A stretch of DNA of 64,000 nucleotides, taken from the NCBI GenBank assembly GCA_031422675.1, contig JANPMG010000084.1, positions 1 to 64,000 on the forward strand, in the 5' to 3' direction. Numbering within the stretch: the stretch's first letter is position 1; each line of letters starts with the position of its first letter. Below the pieces are notes generated by a model, which did no database searches, was not told the origin of the DNA, and saw nothing but the letters and a program-made list of their open reading frames with translations. Shown here piece after piece: positions 49,448-58,111 of the stretch. Made by a program: the position numbers and the translations under genes. Origin of the DNA: JAENVU01 sp031422675 (GTDB taxonomy: Bacteria > Actinomycetota > Acidimicrobiia > IMCC26256 > JAENVU01).

Positions 49448-50857
49448 ATGCGGATGTCAGCGAGCGAAGCGATCATGTGGGCGGTCGAGAAGGACCCGGC
49501 GCTGCGATCGGATTTCGCCAACATCACGATCCTGGACCGGGTCCCGGACGAGCACCGGCTGCGCGCCACGCTCCAGCGCGCCCTGGCCGCCATTCCCCGC
49601 ATGGGTGAGCGGGTGGTCTCCCCGCCGTTGCGAATCGCACCGCCGGAGTGGCGCCCGGACCCGACCTTCGACCTCGAGTACCACCTGCGCCACGTGGCGA
49701 TCCCCGAGCCCGGCACGATGCGCGGTCTCCTGGACGTCGCGGCATCGACCACCGGTCCACCCCTCGATCGATCCCGTCCGCTGTGGGAGTTCACCCTCGT
49801 GGAAGGACTCGAAGGGGGACGATGCGCGCTCGTGCAACGGATGCACCACACCATCACCGACGGCGTCGGTGCGATGAAGCTGTCGTTGAGTCTCGTCGAT
49901 TTCGAACGCGAGCCCGCGCCCCACGATTTCTCCGACGTCCGCGCCATCGCGGACGACGCCGAGGCGCGCCGACGCGGCGAGACCGCCGATGACCCGGTCG
50001 ATCGCGACAGTTCGCTCGACGTCGTCCGCGAGGCGTTGGTCCACAGCGTCACCGAGGCCGGCGAGCTGGCCCGCCAAGCCATCGGCGCTTCGATGCGGAC
50101 GCTCGTGCACCCGCGTGAACTCCCGGCCGCGACCCGCCGGTCGTGGGAGCTGTTGCGGTCCCTGCGCCGACAGGTCCTCGTCACCGACCGCGGTCGGTCC
50201 GAGATGTTCGGCGTCCGATCGCTGGCCCGGCGTTACGACACCCTCGGCCTGGACTTCGACCCGCTGCACCGGGCCGGGAAGGCGCACGGCGCGAGCATCA
50301 ACGACGTCTTCGTGACCGGGGTCGCGCGGGCGCTGGGCCGGTTCCATCGCGAGTTCGGGGAGACGGTGGACTCGTTGCGGATGGCGATGCCGGTCAGCAC
50401 GCGGGACCGGGGAGACTTCGCGGCCAACCGATTCGCACCGAGCCGAATCCTCGTCCCGATCATCGACGGCCCCATCGCCGATCACCTGGCTGCGGTTCAC
50501 GACGCGATCCACAACGTGCGATCGGAACCCGCGATCGAAGCGGCCGACGTGCTCGCCGCGCTCACGGCCGGCGTGCCGACCGCGGCGTTGGTCGGGCTCT
50601 TTCGGGCCCAGACCCGCACGATCGACTTCGCCACCTCGAACCTCCGGGGAAGCCCCGTGGATCTGTACCTCGGTGGTGGGCGGATCGAGGCCAGCTACCC
50701 GATGGGACCGCGCGCCGGGGTCCCGGTGAACGTGACGATGATGTCCTATGGCGGCGAACTGCACCTCGGCATCCACTCCGACCCGGCGGCGATCGTCGAC
50801 GCCGACCTCTTCCTCGACTGTCTGCGCGAGTCCTTCGCCGAACTCGCCGTCGGCTGA
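49448..50857 (+). CDS. Wax ester synthase/diacylglycerol acyltransferase (WS/DGAT)
   Basis: The 469-residue enzyme esterifies acyl-CoA with long-chain alcohols or diacylglycerol for storage lipids. QRMHHTITDGVGAMKL holds the catalytic HHxxxDG (His133-His134, Asp138), and the C-terminal half has GASINDVFVTGVARALGRF and GPRAGVPVNVTMMSYGG typical of the family. A second ATG six bases later is also possible. Found with the PAP2 phosphatase in one operon. Confidence 0.93.
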   Translation: MRMSASEAIMWAVEKDPALRSDFANITILDRVPDEHRLRATLQRALAAIPRMGERVVSPPLRIAPPEWRPDPTFDLEYHLRHVAIPEPGTMRGLLDVAASTTGPPLDRSRPLWEFTLVEGLEGGRCALVQRMHHTITDGVGAMKLSLSLVDFEREPAPHDFSDVRAIADDAEARRRGETADDPVDRDSSLDVVREALVHSVTEAGELARQAIGASMRTLVHPRELPAATRRSWELLRSLRRQVLVTDRGRSEMFGVRSLARRYDTLGLDFDPLHRAGKAHGASINDVFVTGVARALGRFHREFGETVDSLRMAMPVSTRDRGDFAANRFAPSRILVPIIDGPIADHLAAVHDAIHNVRSEPAIEAADVLAALTAGVPTAALVGLFRAQTRTIDFATSNLRGSPVDLYLGGGRIEASYPMGPRAGVPVNVTMMSYGGELHLGIHSDPAAIVDADLFLDCLRESFAELAVG

Positions 50858-50897
50858 GGAACGGCTGCCACGCGATGGGCGATCGAACGCGCCGGGG

Positions 50898-51248
50898 CTA
50901 CGGCCGGCGGCGGGCGATGATCGGAGGCGCCACCGCGTCCACCCATTCCTCGTGGCCGGGATCGCGCCAACGGGGATGGACACAGCGCGCAACGTGATCC
51001 ACCACGTAGAGGTGCAAAGTGGGCGCGTCGTCCGCAAGTTCGAGGACCTCGCCGATCCGCGGATGGGGCGGAGCCACCTCCAGGAGGTCGGCCAACGCGA
51101 CGACCGAGATCACGCGGCTCCGACAATCCGGACAGGCTGAGGTGGTGGCGGCGTCGAAGTTCTCGGTGAGCGCCATCAACCCCACCGCTTCGACGACATC
51201 GAACATCACGGCGTTCCCGTCGTCGTCCACGATCGAAAGGTCGGCCAC
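50898..51248 (-). CDS. Small hypothetical protein with a CPDC motif
   Basis: The 116-residue protein has TSACPDCRSRVISVVALA, a CxxC pair followed by a helix that could bind zinc, and a C-terminal segment with VDHVARCVHPRW. No family recognised. The start is GTG at 51248, 45 bp from the divergent quinone oxidoreductase gene. It is probably cytoplasmic. Real coding is supported by G/C-rich third positions and by the neighbours' arrangement. Confidence 0.7.
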   Translation of the reverse strand: MADLSIVDDDGNAVMFDVVEAVGLMALTENFDAATTSACPDCRSRVISVVALADLLEVAPPHPRIGEVLELADDAPTLHLYVVDHVARCVHPRWRDPGHEEWVDAVAPPIIARRRP

Positions 51249-51293
51249 CGGCGCAAGCTACCCGGGCGACGAGACCCCGAGTACGGTCGCCCG

Positions 51294-52274
51294 ATGCGCA
51301 GCGTGATCGCTCCCGGCGACGGAACCATCACCGTCGAGGACCGTTCCGTGCCCGAACCCGGGCCGAACGAGGTGCGCGTCCGGGTTCACGGCGCCGGCCT
51401 CAACCGGGCCGATCTCCTCCAGCGGCTGGGCTTCTATCCCGCCCCGCCGGGCCTTCCGGTCGACATTCCGGGCCTCGAGTTCGCGGGAGTCGTCGACGCG
51501 TGCGGTTCGGACGTGACCGAGCCCCCGGTCGGGTCGGCCGTCTTCGGCGTCACCGGCGGCGGTGCGCAGGCCGAGTACGTGATCGTGCCCGCCGCTCATG
51601 CGGCACCGGTTCCCGCCACCCTCGATCCGATCGAAGCGGGTGGCGTCCCCGAGGTGTTCGTCACCGCCCACGACGCGATGCGCACCCGAGCCCGACTCCA
51701 GGCCGGTGACCACGTCCTCGTCCACGCGGTCGGCTCCGGCGTGGGGACCGCGGTTGTGCAACTCGCAAAGGCGTTCGGCGCCACCGTGACTGGAACCGCC
51801 CGCACCCAGAGGAAGCTCGACGCGGCCGGCGCGCTCGGCATGGACCACGGGATCCTTGCGCCTCGCGAGTTCGAGCCGCTCGAGTTCGCGCAACAGATCG
51901 TGGCCGCCGGTGGCGCACCGGACGTCGTGATCGACCTCGTCGGTGGCGCCTACGTGGCCGCGGAGGTCGCGGCGATCGCGCCAGGCGGCCGGATCGTGAT
52001 CGTCGGCACCCTCGCCGGCGGGACGCCCACGCTTCCCCTGCTCGGCCTCATGCAGAAGCGGGCCGAGATGCACGGCACGGTGCTCCGACCCCGGTCGATC
52101 GCGGACAAGGCGGCGGCGACGGATGCCTTCGTCCGCGAGGTCGTCCCGATGCTCGCCGACGGCCGCGTCCGACCGGTGGTCGAGCGCGTGTTCCCGATCG
52201 AGGACGCGGCGGACGCGTACGCGTTGCTCGAAGCCGACACCACCTTCGGCAAGGTCATCCTCGACGCCCGCTGA
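51294..52274 (+). CDS. Zinc-independent NADPH:quinone oxidoreductase (MDR superfamily)
   Basis: The 326-residue reductase has GAGLNRADLLQRLGFYP (substrate side), VLVHAVGSGVGTAVVQLAKA (Rossmann loop), and AVGSGVGT as the NADP phosphate-binding turn. The zinc-Cys motif of alcohol dehydrogenases is missing. The PIG3/quinone-oxidoreductase branch fits best; it reduces quinones or unsaturated carbonyls. It stands 76 bp before the thiolase gene on the same strand. Confidence 0.9.
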   Translation: MRSVIAPGDGTITVEDRSVPEPGPNEVRVRVHGAGLNRADLLQRLGFYPAPPGLPVDIPGLEFAGVVDACGSDVTEPPVGSAVFGVTGGGAQAEYVIVPAAHAAPVPATLDPIEAGGVPEVFVTAHDAMRTRARLQAGDHVLVHAVGSGVGTAVVQLAKAFGATVTGTARTQRKLDAAGALGMDHGILAPREFEPLEFAQQIVAAGGAPDVVIDLVGGAYVAAEVAAIAPGGRIVIVGTLAGGTPTLPLLGLMQKRAEMHGTVLRPRSIADKAAATDAFVREVVPMLADGRVRPVVERVFPIEDAADAYALLEADTTFGKVILDAR

Positions 52275-52350
52275 ACGCGGCCCCGCAAACTGAACCTGGC
52301 GCACGGGCGCCGCTACGATCCCGACTTCCCACCTTTCCCCGGAGGTTGAC

Positions 52351-53541
52351 ATGGCCGCACTCGCGGACTCGGACGTCGTCATCGTCGAGGCGGTGCGCTC
52401 ACCGCTCGGCAAGCGCAACGGCGGACTCTCCAGCGCCCACCCGGCGGATCTGTTGGGCGGAGTCCAGGTGGCCGCCCTCGAACGCGCGGGCATGAACCCG
52501 GCCGACGTCGGCCAGGTCGTCGGTGGGTGCGTCGGCCAGATCGGACCCCAGACGTTCAACATCGCGCGCACCGCATGGCTCGCGGCCGGCCTCCCGATGG
52601 AGATCGCCGCCACCACGGTCGACGCGCAATGCGGTTCGTCACAACAGGCCACCAACCTGGCGGCGGCGCTGGTCAAGGGCGGGGTCGTCGACAGCGCACT
52701 GAGCTGTGGGATCGAGATGATGAGCAAGATCCCCCTCGGCGCCACGATCAGCAAGGAGCTCGATCGGCCGCTGCCCAAGTCCTACTTTCCCCGCTACGAG
52801 CCGACCTCCCAGTTCGAGGGGGCCGAGCGCATCGCCGAGCGGTGGGGTATCACCCGAGCGGACTGCGACGCCTTCGGGTTGCAGTCCCAGCAGCGAGCGG
52901 CCCAGGCGTGGTCCGAGGGGCGGTTCGAGCGTGAGGTCATGCCGTTCGACGCGCCGGATCTCGATGCCGACGGCAAGCCGTCCGGGTCCACCCACACCGT
53001 GGACCGGGACGAAGGTCTGCGGGACACCTCGCTCGAGGCGCTCGCCCAGCTCAAGCCCGTCGGGCGGGAGAACGGCGTCCACACCGCCGGCTCGTCGAGT
53101 CAGATCAGCGACGGCGCGGCGGCCGTCCTGCTCATGACCGTGGCCCGAGCCAAGGAACTCGGGCTCACACCGCGCGCGCGGATTGTCGACCAGTGTCTGG
53201 TCGGCGTGGACCCGGTGCTCATGCTCACGGGTCCGATCGACGCGACCCGTCGGCTCCTCGATCGCACCGGCCTCACGATGAACGACATCGACACAGTGGA
53301 GATCAACGAGGCCTTCGCGTCGGTGGTGTTGGCGTGGGAACGAGAACTGAAACCCGACATGAACACGGTCAACCCGAACGGCGGCGCGATCGCGATCGGT
53401 CACCCCGTCGGCGCCACCGGCGCGCGCTTGATCACCACGGCGTTGCACGAGCTCGAACGCATCGACGCCACATTCGGTCTCGTGACCATGTGTTGTGGTG
53501 GCGGGCTCGGCACCGGCACCGTGATCGAACGCGTCTCATAA
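52351..53541 (+). CDS. Thiolase (acetyl-CoA acetyltransferase type)
   Basis: The 396-residue thiolase has its nucleophile Cys94 in VDAQCGSSQQAT, and the C-terminal NPNGGAIAIGHPVGATGAR (His) and MCCGGGLGTGTVIE (second Cys). It cleaves or forms 3-ketoacyl-CoA in beta-oxidation. GGAGG lies seven bases before the ATG. Its neighbours (quinone reductase, SCP-2 gene and acyl-CoA dehydrogenase farther on) suit lipid or sterol breakdown. Confidence 0.95.
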   Translation: MAALADSDVVIVEAVRSPLGKRNGGLSSAHPADLLGGVQVAALERAGMNPADVGQVVGGCVGQIGPQTFNIARTAWLAAGLPMEIAATTVDAQCGSSQQATNLAAALVKGGVVDSALSCGIEMMSKIPLGATISKELDRPLPKSYFPRYEPTSQFEGAERIAERWGITRADCDAFGLQSQQRAAQAWSEGRFEREVMPFDAPDLDADGKPSGSTHTVDRDEGLRDTSLEALAQLKPVGRENGVHTAGSSSQISDGAAAVLLMTVARAKELGLTPRARIVDQCLVGVDPVLMLTGPIDATRRLLDRTGLTMNDIDTVEINEAFASVVLAWERELKPDMNTVNPNGGAIAIGHPVGATGARLITTALHELERIDATFGLVTMCCGGGLGTGTVIERVS

Positions 53542-53699
53542 CCTCACCCTCGGGGGCGAGCGCTTCGTATCGGACCGACAGGACACGTGGTCGGGCGTAC
53601 CGTGATGGCAGGGGGACAGCATCTCCCGGTGGCATGTGCTTGCAGCCAGGGCCGCGATCGGTCAAGCTCAGCCCAACAGCCACGGGCTCTGGGGCAACG

Positions 53700-55811
53700 G
53701 TGCGGCGAATTATCAGTCTCGCGAGCGTTATCGCGATTGCATCCCTCGGCCTGCTCGGGGCCTCGGGCTCGTCCGCGGTGGCGCTCAACACTCCGACGAT
53801 CCGCATCGGCGATGTGACGATGGTCGAGGGCGACGCCGGGAATGCCGCGGTCAAGATACCCGTCGACCTCTCAGGTCCCTCGGACACCATTGTGAAAGTC
53901 CCGTATCAGGTGAAAGTGGCGGCCGATGGGACCGCCGATGGCCAAGACGCGATCCTGAAGACGGGCACGCTGGCATTCGCGATCGGTGCGGTCTCCAAGG
54001 CGGTCAGCGTCACGGTCATCGGTGACACGAGCGTAGAACCCGCCCAACACATCGTCGTGCAACTCGGAACGCCCACCGGCAACGCGACCGTCGTCGATCC
54101 GATCGGCGGGCTCACCATCACCGACGACGACAGCGATGGTGTGAACTTAGGTGTCGAGGCGAGCATCGGTGACATCACCGTCACAGAATCCGATGCTGGA
54201 ACGCACCTCGCGTATCTTCCGGTCACGCTGTCTCGACCGGCGCCCACCGCCCTCTACGTAAGCTTCGTCGCCGACTGCTCCACGGCATCGCTGCTCACCG
54301 ACGTCACCGCGAGGCGCACCGGGCGCATCAACTTCCTCGCCGGACAACGCGCCAAAGTACTGAGCTTCAAGATCACGGCCGACACCGCGACCGAGGACGT
54401 CGAGTCACTCGGGGAGTCCATCACGGCTGGCGTTGGCAGCCTCACGGTCCTCGAGAGCGACGGCACCGCCACCATCGTCGACAACGACGGCTCGTATGGT
54501 GGCGGCGGACAGGCCGTTCCCGGCTTTTCCACCGAGGCACTCCCCTCCGGCTCCACCTTCGACCCGGGCGCCGTCGACCAGATCGAACCGATCCAGGTCA
54601 GCATGGACGGCTCCGCGCTGCACTACCCCGAGGGGACCGGAACCCTCAATTCGGGCGGGGCCAAGACCAACTCCGATGGCAGCCAAGTTCTGTTCTCGTC
54701 ATACGCCGACAATCTGGTCCCCGGTGACACCAACGGCTTACCCGACCTCTTCGTCCGTGATCGCGCCGCCGACACCACTGAACGCGTCAACGTCAAGCCC
54801 GATGGGTCGCAGATCACCACCGCCGACACGAACCTCGGCACCTTCCTGTGGCCCAACAGCATCAGCGCGAACGGCCGCTACGTCGCGTTCGTCACCGGCG
54901 CGTCGTTGGTACCTGCCGACACCCCGGTAGGTACCGGCTCTCTCGGCCGCCTCGACGTGTACGTGTTCGACCGGGTCACCCACAACGTGGACCTCGTGAG
55001 TTCCGTCGCCGACGGCACCGCCGCCGGTGGCGCCTATGGCGAAGTGTCGATCAGCGTCGACGGTCGCTACGTCGCGTTCGTCGTCCACGGATACGAGACC
55101 AAGCTGATGTCCACCAACAACTCGTTGTGGCCCTTCGTCCACGACCGCCAGACCGGCAGTACCACGCGGGTGCTCAGTACTCCGGTCGGGTACGGAATCG
55201 ACATCAGTGCGGACGGACGCACAGTGGTGGCCGGAAGTCATGGGCCGGTCTGCAATGACGCCGATCAGAAGCTGGTGGCGATCGACCTTCTGAACGGGAC
55301 CACCGAACGGATCGACGTCACCACCGCCGGCGAGCCGGCCGCGGAGGGTGCATCCTCCTTGTTCCTGTTCTCCGCAACGGTCAGCGGGGACGGCCGCTAC
55401 GTGGGGTTCAATTCATACGCGTGGAATCTGATTCCCGGGATGTCCGGGCCCACTTCGGGTTGGCCCGGCACATATCCAGAGGCCCTCTTTCGCACCTACG
55501 TCCGTGATCGTCAGACCGCGACCACGAACACCACCCCCCTTCAGGTTCTGGTGGGAGGAGGACGACTGCTGAGCATTGACGACTCCGGTCAACACCTCGT
55601 CGCGATGGGCACGGGCGGGATGGGCACGCTCTACAACCTTCCGTCATCGATCCCGCAGCTGTTCGGATTACCGTTCGTGACCAACGTCGGACCGTATGCC
55701 GTCGCCACCGACCGTTCGCTCAGCGGTGACGGCCACGTCGTGGTGTTCTCCTCGCTGACACCCCAGAACCCTGGTGCTACGACGGAGATCTACGCCCAGC
55801 GAGTGAACTAA
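53700..55811 (+). CDS. Secreted Calx-beta plus beta-propeller (PD40/TolB-like) protein
   Basis: The 703-residue protein has a signal peptide (IISLASVIAIASLGLLGASG) followed by two Calx-beta-like domains (about residues 25-135 and 140-245; ITITDDDSDGVN-type ends). A beta-propeller covers about 265-700 with repeated SADGRYVAFV-like blades: SANGRYVAFV, SVDGRYVAFV, SADGRTVVAG, SGDGRYVGFN and SGDGHVVVFS. Calx-beta domains bind calcium in adhesins; the propeller usually mediates binding. It is probably an exported surface or adhesion protein. GTG 53700 begins the signal peptide; the 158-base leader has stem-like segments. Confidence 0.82.
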   Translation: MRRIISLASVIAIASLGLLGASGSSAVALNTPTIRIGDVTMVEGDAGNAAVKIPVDLSGPSDTIVKVPYQVKVAADGTADGQDAILKTGTLAFAIGAVSKAVSVTVIGDTSVEPAQHIVVQLGTPTGNATVVDPIGGLTITDDDSDGVNLGVEASIGDITVTESDAGTHLAYLPVTLSRPAPTALYVSFVADCSTASLLTDVTARRTGRINFLAGQRAKVLSFKITADTATEDVESLGESITAGVGSLTVLESDGTATIVDNDGSYGGGGQAVPGFSTEALPSGSTFDPGAVDQIEPIQVSMDGSALHYPEGTGTLNSGGAKTNSDGSQVLFSSYADNLVPGDTNGLPDLFVRDRAADTTERVNVKPDGSQITTADTNLGTFLWPNSISANGRYVAFVTGASLVPADTPVGTGSLGRLDVYVFDRVTHNVDLVSSVADGTAAGGAYGEVSISVDGRYVAFVVHGYETKLMSTNNSLWPFVHDRQTGSTTRVLSTPVGYGIDISADGRTVVAGSHGPVCNDADQKLVAIDLLNGTTERIDVTTAGEPAAEGASSLFLFSATVSGDGRYVGFNSYAWNLIPGMSGPTSGWPGTYPEALFRTYVRDRQTATTNTTPLQVLVGGGRLLSIDDSGQHLVAMGTGGMGTLYNLPSSIPQLFGLPFVTNVGPYAVATDRSLSGDGHVVVFSSLTPQNPGATTEIYAQRVN

Positions 55812-55954
55812 TCGACCGCCGGAACCCCCATCGCTGCGTGCGACCCCGATGCCGGAATCGCTCGACTTGTCGATGGCTCGGCGGGGACATCGAGAGGTCC
55901 TTGAGACCGGCGCGAATCGCTGACTCATGCGCCGACCCAACGTAGGCTCCGGCG

Positions 55955-56782
55955 GTGACTTCACTAGCGGAACGGCTCGGATACGCGCCGGACGCGAAGT
56001 TGTTGATCATCAACTGTGACGACCTCGGCTCGTCGCGCGCCGCGAACGTTGCGGTCTACGAGTCCATTCGCTCGGGCCTCGGGACCAGCGCCACGCTGAT
56101 GGTTCCCTGTCCATGGTCCCGCGACGCGGCCGCGATGTACCGGGGCGAAGACATCGGGGTCCACCTCACGTTGAACTCGGAGTGGGAGAACTACCGGTGG
56201 GGTCCGATCACCCACTCGCCGAGTCTTCTCGACGGCGACGGTGGGTTCCCTCGCACCATCGAAGACGTCTGGGACCATGCCGATGTGGAGGAGGTCCGGA
56301 AAGAGTGTCGTGCCCAGATCGAACGGGCGATCTTCTGGGGATTCGACGTCAGCCACCTCGACAGCCACATGGGGACGCTGCAACTCCGGCCCGAGTTCTT
56401 CGACGTGTACCTCGAACTGGCGGTGGACTTCGCGCTGCCCCTGCGACTCGCCGGCGCTCGTTCCGAGGGTCGGGTGGGGTTCCCGTTTCGGAGACTCGCA
56501 GCGGAGGAGGGCGTGGTCTTTCCCGACCACTTCGTCACGTCGCCGATGGGCGCCCGCCGCACGCTCGAACGCCTGCTCCGTGACCTCCGGCCGGGCGTGA
56601 CCGAGGTGTACCTCCACCCCGCGGTCGACACCGACGAGCTGCGATCCTCACACCCCGACTGGTCGGCCCGGGTCGAGGACCACGCCACCCTCTGCCACGA
56701 CGCGGCGTTCGCCCTTCTGCTCGATCGCGCGGGCGTCACGCGCATCGGCTACCGAGAGCTCCGGAACCTGCAACGCGCCTGA
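55955..56782 (+). CDS. YdjC/ChbG-family carbohydrate deacetylase
   Basis: The 275-residue enzyme has IINCDDLGSSRAANVAVYE (metal Asp pair), IGVHLTLNSEWEN and VSHLDSHMGTLQL (metal His), the signature of ChbG/HpnK deacetylases acting on chitin oligosaccharides or hopanoid-sugar intermediates. No signal peptide. The start is GTG. Substrate is not evident. The neighbouring SCP-2 gene is convergent. Confidence 0.9.
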   Translation: MTSLAERLGYAPDAKLLIINCDDLGSSRAANVAVYESIRSGLGTSATLMVPCPWSRDAAAMYRGEDIGVHLTLNSEWENYRWGPITHSPSLLDGDGGFPRTIEDVWDHADVEEVRKECRAQIERAIFWGFDVSHLDSHMGTLQLRPEFFDVYLELAVDFALPLRLAGARSEGRVGFPFRRLAAEEGVVFPDHFVTSPMGARRTLERLLRDLRPGVTEVYLHPAVDTDELRSSHPDWSARVEDHATLCHDAAFALLLDRAGVTRIGYRELRNLQRA

Positions 56783-56794
56783 CCTCTCGGTTCG

Positions 56795-57181
56795 TCAGAA
56801 CTCGGTCATCGTGCGAAGAGTGGCCTGGAGTTCCTGGTACTCGGACGAGGTGGTCAACGGCATCAGCTGCATGAGCCTGCCCATGTTGCCGGTCACCTTC
56901 ATTCGACCCTGCATGAACGCGGCGTTGGCATCCAGTTCGCCCTTCTGGATCTTCACCGAGTCCTCGTAGGACAACGTCATCGTGAAGTCGGCGTCGTCGA
57001 GCACGCCGAGCGCACTCTCCACCAGCTTTCCGTCCTCGAGTCGCCACCAGTACTTGATGTCGCCGTCGGGGCCGCCCGTCACCACGTACTGCATCTGCGC
57101 CGACGCGCCGGGACGGTCGGGCTGACTCTGGGCGAGTTCACGACCGCGATCGAGCCACTCTGAACTCAGGTACTTCGCCAT
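56795..57181 (-). CDS. SCP-2 sterol-transfer family protein
   Basis: The 128-residue lipid carrier has YVVTGGPDGDIKYWWRLEDG, DADFTMTLSYEDSVKIQKGE and FMQGRMKVTGNMGRLMQLMP, the SCP-2 strands and helix. It binds fatty acyl-CoA or sterols in the cytoplasm. I chose ATG 57181, preceded by GAGGAG. It is 23 bp downstream of the Mca-like gene on the same strand. Confidence 0.92.
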   Translation of the reverse strand: MAKYLSSEWLDRGRELAQSQPDRPGASAQMQYVVTGGPDGDIKYWWRLEDGKLVESALGVLDDADFTMTLSYEDSVKIQKGELDANAAFMQGRMKVTGNMGRLMQLMPLTTSSEYQELQATLRTMTEF

Positions 57182-57204
57182 GCTGTTCTCCTCGCTCACC
57201 GCGA

Positions 57205-58101
57205 CTACGCCGCGCTCGTGGGCGCCGGGGCGCGCAAGCCGGCGAACAGATCGTCTTCGGGCGTACCGGACGGAACGCCGGTCTCCACCAGGCTACGCAC
57301 CAACTCGAACTCTTCCCACGGAAAGACCTCGCGCACGACGTCGTCGGGGAGACGCATCCAGAAACCCTCGGGGTCCACCTGGGTCCGGTGGGCAAGAAGC
57401 GCCGCGCGGCGGTGACGCAAGAAATCGCCGACGTCGACGTACGTGGTGAAACGATCGTCACCGTCCTCGCTGAAGCCGCGCTCGAACCAGGCGGCGAACG
57501 GACTCTCCTCGCCCCGCGCGAGATAGGTCTCGTGCAGCTTTCGCACCCGCCGACCCGACCACCCGGTGTAATAGAGCTTCGAGGGCTGCCACGGCTCGCC
57601 CGCGTCCGGAAACCGATCGGGGTCACCCGCGGCGGCGAACGCCGGGCCCGAGATCTCGTGGACGCGCACGTGATCAGGATGCGGGTAGAACTCCCGATCG
57701 TCGCCGTAGGTGATCATCACCTGGGGCCGCTCGGTCCGGATGATGCGAACCAGCCGCTCGACGGCCTCCTCGAACGGCGCATTCGCGAAGTTGTCCGGGC
57801 GGGCGTTGGTCTCGGAGTCCTTCATCCCCGAGTCCCGGTAGCCGAGAAGATGGAGTGCGGCGTACCCGATCGCATCCACACTCGCCTGCAACTCTTCCAT
57901 CCGCACCGCAAAGAGGTTGGCGCGCACTTCGGGCGTGTCCACGGCCGGGTTCAGGATCTCGCCTTCTTCGCCGCCCGTGCAGCACACCAGGACCCCGCGG
58001 ATACCTTCGGCCGCGTATTTCGCAACGGTGCCGGCGCCTTTCGACGCTTCGTCGTCGGGGTGGGCGTGGACGGAGAGCAGACACAGCGGCGCTTCGGTCA
58101 T
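57205..58101 (-). CDS. mca: Mycothiol S-conjugate amidase (Mca)-like PIG-L hydrolase
   Basis: The 298-residue enzyme has SVHAHPDDEASKGAGTVAKY at the N-terminus, close to the Mca form of the PIG-L zinc site (AHPDDE), and EFYPHPDHVRVHEISGPAF with the second zinc His. Mca cleaves mycothiol conjugates of toxins so that the mercapturic acid can leave the cell. The length and the AHPDDEASKG motif favour Mca over MshB. It supports mycothiol use by the host organism. Confidence 0.88.
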   Translation of the reverse strand: MTEAPLCLLSVHAHPDDEASKGAGTVAKYAAEGIRGVLVCCTGGEEGEILNPAVDTPEVRANLFAVRMEELQASVDAIGYAALHLLGYRDSGMKDSETNARPDNFANAPFEEAVERLVRIIRTERPQVMITYGDDREFYPHPDHVRVHEISGPAFAAAGDPDRFPDAGEPWQPSKLYYTGWSGRRVRKLHETYLARGEESPFAAWFERGFSEDGDDRFTTYVDVGDFLRHRRAALLAHRTQVDPEGFWMRLPDDVVREVFPWEEFELVRSLVETGVPSGTPEDDLFAGLRAPAPTSAA

Positions 58102-58111
58102 GGATTTGAAG

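Noticed and set aside
53587..53699. Possible c-di-GMP (GEMM-type) riboswitch before the propeller gene
   Set aside because: CAGCCACGGGCTCT recalls part of that aptamer, but the conserved GGCAAACC and GACGCAAAG parts are absent.
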